DNA from: Oxyruncus cristatus
Lineage: Eukaryota > Chordata > Aves > Passeriformes > Cotingidae
NCBI GenBank assembly: GCA_013399855.1
Contig: VXAY01004954.1
Coordinates: forward strand, 89,749 to 153,748
Direction: 5' to 3'
DNA length: 64,000 nucleotides
Made by a program: the position numbers and the translations under genes. Below the pieces are notes generated by a model. The model was not told the DNA's origin, ran no database searches, and worked only from the letters and a program-made list of their open reading frames with translations. Positions 11,001 to 22,149 of the stretch are shown in pieces. The first letter of the stretch is position 1. Each line of letters opens with the position of its first letter.

Positions 11001-13904
11001 GGTAACTTCCTCTGTTAGGCCAACTTTTGTTCTGGCCCAAATTTTATGTAATAAGCACATTTAAATCTAGCAGTCTTTCTGAGGGACAAGCATAAGGAAT
11101 GACTTGTATGCAAAGGTCTCTTTGGTTTGAACCTTTGAGTTTGGGTAAATGTCAATTCAGAATTGAATCCCTTTCTAATGTTGTTAATGAACTATGTAAT
11201 AAGATGCTATACTTGTTCTCAGAGTATCAAGTGTGACACAGAATTTTCAAAGATAACATTAACAGAGCAGTTACTGTTCTTAGTGAAAAGTAATTAGTGA
11301 AGAGAATTTTTACTTTATAGTTTGTGTTTATTTATGTTAGTAAGTAGGTACAGATGCCTGTATACGCTCTACTGATATTTCTTTCCCATGTGAAACAAAA
11401 AACACCAGGTCATGGCATTGCTACTGTTTCTCTACACCTACATGGAACTTCCTCAGCTTTTGTTTAAACTAAAATATTACATTACAGCCTGCAGCTGAAA
11501 ACTTCATGCTCCATGTTGAAATTTATTTTTCTCACTGATGTTTTTCTTTTACTTTCTGATTTTCCTTTCACAATGTCAAAAAAAAAAAAAAAAGGTATCT
11601 TAACTTACAGAAGAATATATTAAAATTTTTCACTTTATCAGAGTAACCTGGAGTGCTTCTCAGACAAACAAGTAATAAACTTCAGAAAGACTGGCAAGGC
11701 AAGTAGATACGATTTCAGTATAACTTCTGGCTTTAGACCTATAGGTTATTATAGATGCTTCCATAACTTAAAGTACACAAGAAAAATAAATGAGGATATT
11801 TGCTGTTTCCTATGTCTCTAGAAGGAAATGGTGATGGTCCGTCAACTACTGGGTCATGCTAGTGCTGTTCTTTTTGTATTAAGACCAAAAGAACTGCAAA
11901 CTATAAGAAGAGAGAAAGGAGACAAATACCTGTTGATCACATCAAAATAGATCAAAATGGATGTTTGGATATGTAAATTCAAAATGAATGTGCCACCTAA
12001 AAAAAGCCAAAAAACTGACTCATGTCAGTTGAAGTGAGAAAATAATTTTATTTAGCAGTTTAATTTTGATTGCACTGGAGATAAAGGATACTATTGTTTC
12101 TGTGCAATGTATTTTAACGTATGTAAATGTAAAAGGGAGACCTATCACAAAAGTGCCATGTAATCAACAGAAGCAAAGATGAAATCAAAGAAAGACACCT
12201 TCAGGTGTTAGAAAAATAAAGGTAAGAAGATCTTCAAGCTGCATCATATACATATGACACAAATACCAGGCTGTTGTAGTTGTTAAAATGCTGTGCTCTG
12301 CAGGATTTTGTTTGTGGAACTGTCTTTCTGTTTTAACTGCCCACAAAGCATATTGAAGACAGACTCAGTAAGAAATTGGTGTGAGAGTAGGGGAACAGCG
12401 TGGGAGAAAGTCAGGAAATAGGTCTGTGGGAGGACAACAAAAAGGAAATAGGAGGGCAAGCAGAGGTGACTCTTCTATTTTTTTTCCCATTGGTTTCCCT
12501 GGGAGAAGCATCTGGACTGAGCTTCCCCACCCATACCTCTGGTTTTGTGGGGGTGGTGATGGGTTTATGTGCTTCTTTCAGCTGCAGATCAAGCAGGGTG
12601 TGCAGCATCCTACTGCTCTAGGGCAGCAGGAGGAACTGGGTTATGCAAAATAACATGCAGCTGGCCAGAAAATTTGATTGAGAAATACCTCTGGTTTCCC
12701 ACAAAAAAAACTGTCCTACTTTGTTGAATGAACTCCCAGTGCCTTTGCTGCTGCTTGGGGTGCAAAACATGCACTTCCTGTGCTCCTGGCAGTCCACCTG
12801 GCTTGGGTTTCTTATGGAAAATTCCCTTGTTAATCGCAACTCTGTCTCTGTTTTCATTCATTGGATGCTTCACCTTACTAACAGCATAGAATAAATATTA
12901 TCATGTTTTATACTGCAGCATTTACAAAAGCATGTGACAAGCCTTTGTGAAGTAGCACGCAAATCTGAACAAACAGAAATATACTATATGTTGACCATTG
13001 AGGTGGGTTAATAGAAATTAATAAATCCTTATTTTTGTATTGTCAACCATTTAACCTTCTTGAGCCAGTAACCCTGAGATATTAACACCAGTGGTCTGGC
13101 ATGCAAAATGCTGTCAGTGCCCACAAATGTGCTTGCCCCAGTGCTGTCCAGGGTCGTTATGGGCTGTGGGATCTCCTGACATTTCTAGAAAGCACAGAGC
13201 AATGCCATTTCCTCAGTTCCTGGGGTAAAGGCTGGGAGATGATATAAATGTTCAACAAGAAGCATAAGTTTCAAAGTGAAGGAAGATGGGAGGTGGTAGA
13301 AGTAGTTGCAAAAATATGGGCTGGAATATTATACAGATGGGTTGGTGTGTAGAAAAGTAATTGAAGAGAAGAAAAGAGACAGAAAAATTTATGATGTCAG
13401 TTGTGCACAGTGAAGGGGACAGCGGGAAAGGAAGAAATCTATTACTAGCCGTTGGATCCCTGCACTTTTTTTCTGAATTGTATTTCAAATTAACTTTTGT
13501 CTGAGATGGTTGACAGGAACTGCAATAGTGTGGACGCTGGTAAGATCAATTTTTTTCACTGTGGTCCCAGCTGGGATGCCCCTCTATATTTGACTACTTA
13601 TATACTTCTCCAGTAATGCAAAGGAAATGCATCAGTGCTCTTCACATTGTAATTGATGTGTCAGTAGTTCAGTTCTCAGCATGGATATCTGTGCACAGCC
13701 CCTGTTAAAAGGAAATAATCACAAGAGGGAAAAATTTTGTTTTTTCTCTCTCTCTGTGTTTCTTTTTTTTAACTGTAATTATTAAAAAAAATCTATAAGC
13801 AGTGAAATAATAGATAAAACTATGAGAAATACTTTCATGAGACCATTTTAATGATAGTGGTGTAACAAAACACCTTCATTAGAATGACTTTAAAATATAA
13901 ATAT
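8061..13904. other. Non-coding stretch, no gene seen
   Basis: Mostly AT-rich unique DNA, with a 16-base A run at 11578-11593. The segment 12380-12870 is visibly more GC-rich than its surroundings and has overlapping ORFs on both strands (12381-12653 plus, 12610-12873 minus), none with a recognisable domain. No transposon signature was found there, so its composition is unexplained. Confidence 0.6.
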
Positions 13905-13970
13905 GATAATTATGGTCATGATAATGACCATATTTCATAAATATGAAAATATGGTCATGATAATGACCAA
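13905..13970. repeat. Nested palindrome made of two copies of a 7-bp stem hairpin
   Basis: TGGTCATGATAATGACCA (7-bp stem TGGTCAT/ATGACCA, 4-base loop) occurs at 13913-13930 and again at 13952-13969. Between them is TTTCATAAATATGAAA, itself nearly palindromic. The two hairpins are 39 bp apart, and the whole block is close to its own reverse complement, so it could also extrude as one larger cruciform. Confidence 0.85.
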
Positions 13971-16900
13971 AGTACTAGTTCTGTGGATTTTGTTTGGATT
14001 CCTAGGAATTAACTCATTGTATTCATCTGAAAATGTTCTATATCACCTAATAAAGAATCATCGTGGCTCCAAGGAGTTTCTGATCTTCTGACTGTTATGT
14101 AAAAGATAACAATTTTTTCAATTATTTCTTACAGTGAGAATTCAAGAGAAAAAAATGGATAGTTTCCATCCTGAAAACTTACTTTTTCCTCAGTGTTCTC
14201 AAATGCACTTTGAAAACAAACTATTTGTTATTTTAAAAAGCCTCTTGCTATTAATTAAAGACTGATTCTTCAAATATGCAAGCACAAAACTGTTAACTGT
14301 GTTGGCATGAATATTTCTTGTTGCAGGAGAGAGCTGAGAGACTAAATGAAAATGAAGAAAAAAAGAAAAAAAAAAGAATGAAAATCCAGAGTGAATTCCA
14401 TGGGAACTTAAAAGGTTTCTGGGATACTTATGTGCAAATGAAGGCATTTAATTGCAAAGTGTCCTCAGTGATAAATGGTAACCAAAATATCCTTGAATAA
14501 ATTTCCCATTATAAAATGAGAAATTATGTCATGACTTTGCCCTTTCCATTGCTCCTTGAGAAAGGTGAACCTTTCTAAAAAAAAATATACCACCAGACCT
14601 TCAGGTCTTTTACACTGCCAATAAACTGAGTAACTGAGAAAACAGGATCTCTACAACTAAAGAAATGCAAAAGCGCAGCTACTTAATAAAATAGAGAACA
14701 AAGAAAGACAGTTTTTAAATTATTAATCCTAAAGGATGTATTTCCCAAGTAATTCAGTTCTACAAAGAAGCAATCATCACTGCAAATTACACAAAAAAAA
14801 AAATAATGTAACTTGTTTTCTCAGTAGATAGATTTGAAGTATGTATTTAGGTACATGTATGTCCTCCTTTAGTTCAGAAAAAATGTCAGAAATACAGGAT
14901 CCCAGCTCAAAACAACCCATAACAAACTTTGCCTTATGGCAAGATTTGAAAAGCCACCACAAGCTATGCTGTGCTAGTGAATGATGTCAAGGCAACATAT
15001 TGCCAGCGTCTTATACCTCCACAACAGCAGGAATTTTGTCAGATAAAAATACTCACGTTATTTTGCCAAGGGTGTGTTTGCAACTGTAACGGGCTCCGGA
15101 TACTAGAAGAGTTTGATTTTTGGGGCAAAGTAGTCTGTTTGGTTGGCCCAGATTACACAGTGGAATAAGTGGTAGATTCACAGTCCTTTTCACACCTTTA
15201 TAAGGACGATAATCCTAGAAATAGTGTCGTGCCCTGAGCAGAAAGAAATAAAAGAGCAGAAAGACACAGCAGCCTCTCACTGTCCAAGGGCAAAACCTTG
15301 CTTGTCCCATTTCCAAGCAATGGCAATTGAGAATGTAAGATATATCTCTGTGGCCAAGAGGCCCCTCTTGACATTTCTATCTCCAGCATCAGAAGGCAAT
15401 ATACTGAAAAATAGTTACATTATAGAGAGCAAGCCCTTTGTATCATTGCCCAACTTCTTCCAACTTCTGTACCTTTTCAATCAATGATGCAAGTCACTCA
15501 TGTGGCAAATAGCAGTCATTCTAGATCAGAGGACATTTATCTGGAAATGTCATTGTTTCAATGACTGCTTCAATGGAAGTGTACAATAAGCTTCAGTTAA
15601 TATTCCATTGTTCAAGAAAAGGTTGCCATGACTATTTTTCTATCTAGTGTGGTGCTAGGGAATGAGGAACCATGTAATGAAAATACCATCTCTTTATTCT
15701 CATTCACATATGTTCTATTTGAAAAATAGGTCACTGGAAAGATCATTTTTGTGGTAAAAGACCAGGTCCATAAATAAAAAAAAAAAAGTTTATTAAATTC
15801 AGTACAATTTCCTGCAGCTCTGTGTGTGGAGTAGATGCTCAAACCTCAAAGTAATGTTTATCAATGATTTGACCATTGTAAATTTTTTGACTACCTCAGC
15901 ATATAAAATGCTGTGATGGTCTCTTTAATCTAGGGATATTAAACTGTAAGATGTTTCTACAGGAATAGTTTATAGAACTTCTTGTATAACTGCAGCAGGT
16001 TTATTCCAAGAATGCATATTGCAGATAATCTTTAAATTTGCTGAAAGTGCTTGTTATAGAATATAATAAAAATCAATTGTAGGAAAGGAAATCAACTGCA
16101 GCATTGCATAAAAAGACTCTTGCTTTGGAAAGCCAAGGTTTTATTGTCTTGTTGTAGGCAAGGTATAATGTTGGCAATAGTAAATTCTCTGTTGCTGTAA
16201 GTTATACTGTTCTGCATAAATAGATCCAAATAGTGATGTCTCTGACTAGATGATATGAGTTTAGGTAAATCACCAAAAACCCTTATAAGAAAAAGGTTTG
16301 AATAGGCCATGCAAAATTAATATTAAATTTCCTGTCGTCTACCTCATTACCTTGTTAGATGACTTGTATTAAAAGCAGTGAAGCAAAGAATCAGTAACCT
16401 GGGCCTTTGCCATTTCTGCAGTGCAGCAGATACACATATCACAGAATTTTTACAGAAATTATGTATGTTGAGCATGCTTTCCTGAATATAAGTGCAACAG
16501 ACTAGAAATTATGACTTTATTATGATACTTCAAGGTTCTGCTTTTTGAAATTAACCCTGAAAGCCATTGTTATTAAAATGCAGAACTGGTGGGTATCACA
16601 AGAAATATTCCTGTTTGTATGTTATCCTTAGAAAAGGTTGCATGTCTGTATTTATAATGTATGTCCATTTAAACCTGTGATTGCATAAACTGTTACTCAG
16701 AGAGACATGGAAGCTGTATGTGGCTTTATCTGATTAAACAGAAATATTTACTGTTTTCCAGCATTATTTAGTTTTTTAAACAATGATTATAAGGACAAAT
16801 ATTTTGACTGCTGGTCTTCTCAAAAATGGTATTGCTGGAACACGTAGTCTTTTGCTGAGAGTATAATTGAAACCCAGCTTTGGCAATGCATAGTCTTGCT

Positions 16901-18360
16901 GAGAAACCTCATTAGAATTAATGGAATAATTGGGAAAAAAGGACATGTAGGCTAGAGGAATTAGATGCATCATGAGATGCTGATTTCAGTGGTGAATCTT
17001 CTTTAATGCTTCCTGGAACCTCTGGAGCTTTTCCTATGCAACCAACATAATGTTTGTCAACACAGTTGTTTGTGTTCGGGACTGCATCATCAAACAGGTA
17101 GGAAGAGATAACCCAAGTGTTGAATTGTTTGACTTGCTTTCACTGAGCTGTTTTCATAGTAATTTCAGTCCCTCTGAAAATTATACTGCTATGGCAAAGG
17201 AAGTTAAAAGGTGAAGTCATGGAAGACATGGAACCTCTTCATTCACCTTTGCCAAAAACTCCAGACTCTTGAAAGTCAATATCCTGAGAACTGGACCTAG
17301 CCTGCCATTACATTTGATTTTAAAACCATTATTACACTGTTATTCACAGTCCCTCATTTTCCAAAATTGGAGGGAATTACTTTGATTGGTGTCTTAAAAA
17401 CTTAAATAATAATTGTCATGATATTATAGGTTGGGAATGGGGAGAATTACTTCACTATTTAAATGCAAAAGAATAACTCTACCTACATATTTTCTTTAGT
17501 TTAATTTGAGAAGAAAACAGATGTAATCTGATCTGCAAGACCAATGATTAGAAGTACAAGTACAAATCTTTCTTACTGCAGAGAAAACCCCAAAAGTTTA
17601 GACAAAAAGTTTAAAGTGAATTAAAAGAGAGAAATTTCAGGCTTTTCTTATTGCTGAAGGTAGTAAAGAAGACACGGGGAGAGGATTCTTATTTCTGCTG
17701 GATAATTATGGTCACAGGATATTTTCTTACTACAGTTACCAAATATACCTTATGAAAAGCATGTGCACATTTACTTCATTGACAGGATCTTGTGAACTCT
17801 TGTGCTCTATTGTTATACACATAGTGGAGTTCCAGGTTTTGCAGAACTGCATAAATGCATTAGCTCATGGACTGAAATTACTCAGAAGTGCCACTGTTGG
17901 CTATCACTTAGTAGTTTCAGTTATCAAATCACATCACCCACCCTGCTAAAAATATTACATGACATCTACAAATTAACTGAACGAGACTGTTGTATGTGAT
18001 TTGTCACTTACACCTCTCCATAAATATGTTCTTATTGTACTCTTTGTCTTTTTTAATACCAAGCATATGGAAAACTCAACACTGCTCATACGATATGCTG
18101 AAAACCTAATTGTGCTTTTAATCCTTCAACTATTTAGATGTGATGTTTCCATGAATTTAATTCCTTTTCATCTCCTTGTCCTAATTTTTTTCTTCCTTTG
18201 ACTCTCTGTCCTTTTTTTTTTTTCTCCTTTACATTTTGAAAGTTGTGAAACTTGAATATAATCTCTTCTCTTACATCAAAGTCTCAGGTTACAGAAATCT
18301 GTAAATAGACCAGGCATAGGTGAATTGAAAAAGAAAGGGAGTATTACCTGACTCATGCCG
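13971..18360. other. AT-rich non-coding stretch, no gene seen
   Basis: Unique-looking DNA with short A and T runs (for example 15776-15787). A lysine/glutamate-rich open frame around 14318-14500 comes from an A-rich purine tract and has no domain character. No transposon was recognised. Confidence 0.65.
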
Positions 18361-18463
18361 AAGATGGATCAGCAATATGCCCTTGCAGCAAAGAGGAGAT
18401 AACAACCTCCTGGTCTGCACTGAGAAAGCATAACTAGCAGGTCAGGAGCTCTCTACTCAGCAT
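18361..18463 (+). mobile_element. Short CR1 LINE fragment (ORF2 3' region)
   Basis: The bases resemble a block of the CR1 ORF2 region that encodes the part after the reverse transcriptase. They read roughly AGCAATATGCCCTTGCAGCA, then AACAACCTCCTGGTCTGCA, then GCAGGTCAGGAGCTCTCTAC, matching in order the CR1 blocks for SQQCALAAKK, NSLLGCI and SRSREVILPLYSA. Indels have destroyed the frame, and both ends fade into unique DNA. Only about 100 bases are recognisable, so the call rests on collinear matches rather than a full alignment. Confidence 0.6.
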
Positions 18464-21400
18464 GTTTCTTCCATTTTAACATGATGAAAAGAAAAATCAT
18501 ATGCCAGTTTACTACTGACACTGAAAACCAAGCACAGTTTCTTAGGAGTGTTTGGCTTGTACTCTGGACCTGTGCCTGAATTTAAGTATTTTTATGAAAT
18601 ATCCTTTTTAAAAAAATCATTTGCTAATGAAAAATCTTCTGTTTAACAAGCTGTAATCGTAGCTGCTTTAGACTTCCTGTTTTTCCTCCATGAGTTCTGC
18701 AAAGAGACTTTCAGAATTTTGTCTGCAAGTTTCTGGCTGTGCAGGTAGAGTTTACAGAAGACTGTAGAAAAAGCAAAGTAATAGAAGAAGATGAGTCAGA
18801 TTTAACTCTATAAAATTTATAAGAGGTTCCCCACTTCTAAGGGGGCATAAAACCTGAAAAAGGTATTATAACACTCCACTTTAGAAACATCCCACGTGAC
18901 GAAACGCAACTGTACTGTGAAAGACAGGGAAAGTTTAGAGAAGGTTAGGAGGGGAGGTTTGCAGCAGAGGTCACCTGCTGTCACCAGGAGGCTTATCTCA
19001 GGATGCATATTGCCCACCACTGGCTGCTCTAGGTAATTTGCTAAATTAGGTTATAAAATGCTTGGGAAGAAAGGCAAATAATGGAACTTTTCCTGAGAAA
19101 GATGCACTGATTCCTAATCACTCTCATCTATGTAATATCACCTTAGTAGGTGCTGTACTAGAAAAATTAATAACCCCAAGGTAAAAGGAATGTTGAAATC
19201 CACAGTAAAGAATTTGACATCTAAAAGGAAGTCAACATATTATTATCTTTCCAACCAGTAGATACTAAGTATCTCTAGGACCCTTTCATACATTTCATAC
19301 TTCAAATGTGAACTCTCAGCTGAAATAAGGAAGACAAATATCTAGCATTATCTATTGAAATAAAACCCATGCATTTTTATTCAATAGTTGCTCAGTATTT
19401 ATTCAACATAGATACCCAGGGTGGGGGAAGAGATTAGGAGATACAACCTTCCCAGTTTGACAGGTAAATGTAGCATAATTTGAAAGGTGCAATGAGAAAT
19501 TAATTTTACTCTTACAGTGAATTCCTGGTATAGGGCACAGTAAAATTAGAAGTGTTATTTACTCATCAAGACAAAAAAGTTACGTACATTTCATATATCT
19601 AGTTCATAGATTTCTTAGTTTTCCCAAAAGAACGATAGCCATATATATAACACTGAACATTTTAAAAATGTATATTTAAATATCTATTTCTATATTATTA
19701 CAAAGCCCTGGATGAACTCGGATCTATTGAATCCTTCACAAGAAACATTCAGGCTTGTTATTGCACTTTATTTCCTGTGTAAAACTACTTTTTTCCCTTC
19801 CCCAAAATGAATATCTCTGCCTTTCAACTTTTCTTATTTATCTCATACATTTTTTCTTTTGATTTGGGTTTGTGTTTCCAGAAACTGGTGCAAAGAAAAG
19901 AATATTAAAGTATAAATTTAATGTTCTATATTTGTGAGAAACATTAGAGATACTGGGGTTTGTTTAGAGAAATAGAAATCATAAATAAGTCCATAAGGTT
20001 GATCACTATGGCCCTTCTCTTTTGACTTTACTTCAGATTGTTTCATCATTAATTGCAAATACATCAAAAAGACACAGGCCCGGACACATTTCAGACTGAA
20101 TCTGTTGTTGAAAATGCCCAGAAGCAATGTTACTGCACTGGAGTTCCTGTCTAGTATCAAGAGAAAGGTATTTCAAGATAATTTTTACTTCTTTACTTGG
20201 ATGGGGTTGGAAAAATAGGCTTTTCTACTTTCATCTTCCATCTCAACAGTAACTCAACAGTTACTGTAGTTTGATCAAAACAAACAAAAAAATTGAATAA
20301 TCATTTTGCTAGATAATATTTGACTTTACGTCTTTTACATATGAATATATTTTAAGTTTGCCTTTCAAAAATTCCAGACATTTTCCTGGTAGAGCCAAAT
20401 TTTTGCTTTAGGAAAAAGAAAAGCTATAGAACATTTTAAATATAAGCCTAATACTATTATAACACTAAAACTTGCTGTTAGCAAGTCTAAACCAAGTGAT
20501 TTGAAGAGCCTCCCACATACTTTCTTCTATGCTTAAAGGATCATTGTTGTTATAGAAATAGATCTTCCATACGTGTCACAAGAAAATAAAAAGGTAACTC
20601 ATCTTTAGAGATGTTTTTATGGTTTGGCAATATAATGATGATTTCCATAAAGAGATTGTATGTTTCCAATGGAACTTGAGTAAAATCGGTCTGTTAACTT
20701 TATAGCGTTCTGAATTCTGGTAAACAAAGTGATGGACAACGCTATTTTTCCATTGGTATAATAAAATGATGCCAGCATAACCTTTAAAAATTCACTTTCA
20801 ATATTCTCATGAGGGAAATATAGTTGAACATCTGCTTTAGTATTTCAGCAGTCATTTTCAAGACCAGCTTTGACAATGGGGAAACTTTAATTTCCCTCTC
20901 AAGTGAAGGGAAAAGTTACAGTTTAAACATCATTCTCAGCTTTAGCAAAATTTCTGTTCTTTCAGAAAGAAATCCTCAGTAGTACTGCTGAATGCCATTT
21001 TCAGTGGTTTCCTTTTCATTTTCAGGAAAAATTGTCACGGTAGCCAATATATTAAAAGCTGGAGATAGCATCGCTTCCGAGAACCCAGGGTTTAGTGTCT
21101 TGTTCTTTACAAATTGTATTATTCTAACACATATAAGATTGAGATGGAAAAGTCCTATTAGACAATTGACACCATCAAAGTGCAAGATATAGTCTAGACA
21201 GAAAATGTATGAAGTATTAGACTGTTGCTGAACATGATCATATCAACCAGAGGCACTTCAAACAGAATTTGTTAACAGAGGAGAAAATTGTTGCACACAA
21301 AATATGTCCAATGAAGATTTCACCTCTCTTGGAGGCAACAGCTAGATTTTAAGAATTTGGTGAGTGGCATTAAGGGTTTGGTTCTGCATTTGTTTTGATC

Positions 21401-21780
21401 CATCTTCTGCTGTAGTGGAGCTGTTACTTCAGACTTGCTCTTAAGGTGGCTGTTGTGTTTAATTCATTCCCCGCTGCTTGACATCTTGTGCATTTATGCT
21501 ACCACTTTACCACAGAAATAATCTAACTATGTGTTTCAGTAATTTCTCTGAGAGGACTCCACATTTTTAGGTAATAAGTAAAAAACAACTGTAAAACCAG
21601 TAAAACTATGTGCTAATCATTTAAGGATTTTCCCACTATGAAGCAAATAATATAAAATACAGTTGCATGGTAATAATTATCAAGGTGCAAGATTCTTATA
21701 TATACTTAGTATTGATTATTTGTGTAGTGGAAAGCCATTCAGATTAGAGGGTCATTGCCCAGCAGTGATTTTGGAACATT
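18464..21780. other. AT-rich non-coding stretch, no gene seen
   Basis: No ORF with recognisable content. A 9-bp perfect hairpin (ACAGTAACT, loop CAAC, AGTTACTGT) lies at 20246-20267. Confidence 0.65.
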
Positions 21781-22149
21781 TTAAATCTGAATTTCTACTT
21801 CAAAGTTTTCAAAAAAGGAATTCAGAAGCTGATTGATGTCACAATTATCATTGCACCTCCTGTCTTTTTGCAATGACTTGTGAAGAAATAATCTGAAGTG
21901 CTGCTGTAGGCCTATCACTACTAGGAGAGTAAAAAGAGAAAATAAGAGAAGAATTATGACCAACTCTTCCCGATATAAATACTTTCCTCCATGAAGTCTT
22001 GCATTTAATTTTTTTATGGGACTTGGAATGACACAGGGAATAAACATATATTTTGGAACTATAAAGAAAAGGCATAGCCAAATGATTAAATGAATTGCAG
22101 ACAGGATAGTTATGTCAAATCCGTGAATATGTGTTGGCCTTCTATTCAT
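21781..22149 (-). CDS. Unidentified hydrophobic ORF, 122 codons (possibly chance)
   Basis: I do not recognise this protein. From the first ATG it is 122 residues, and the frame is open about 23 codons further upstream to a stop. It shows two strongly hydrophobic stretches, at about residues 13-41 (ILSAIHLIIWLCLFFIV) and 64-86 (LVIILLLFSLFTLLVVIGL). They are separated by a basic loop and followed by a charged cysteine-containing tail ending EVEIQI. A CAG at the codon 8 positions before ATG could be a splice acceptor, but its upstream tract is not pyrimidine-rich. By a rough estimate (about one stop per 15 codons), one or two ORFs this long are expected by chance in 64 kb, so length alone is not evidence. 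The unusually mixed amino-acid composition is the only reason to keep it. Confidence 0.18.
   Translation of the reverse strand: MNRRPTHIHGFDITILSAIHLIIWLCLFFIVPKYMFIPCVIPSPIKKLNARLHGGKYLYREELVIILLLFSLFTLLVVIGLQQHFRLFLHKSLQKDRRCNDNCDINQLLNSFFENFEVEIQI

Noticed and set aside
14318..14500. Possible exon starting at TTGTTGCAG with a lysine/glutamate-rich frame
   Set aside because: The composition is explained by a purine-rich tract (AAAAAGAAAAAAAAAAG), and no family was recognised.
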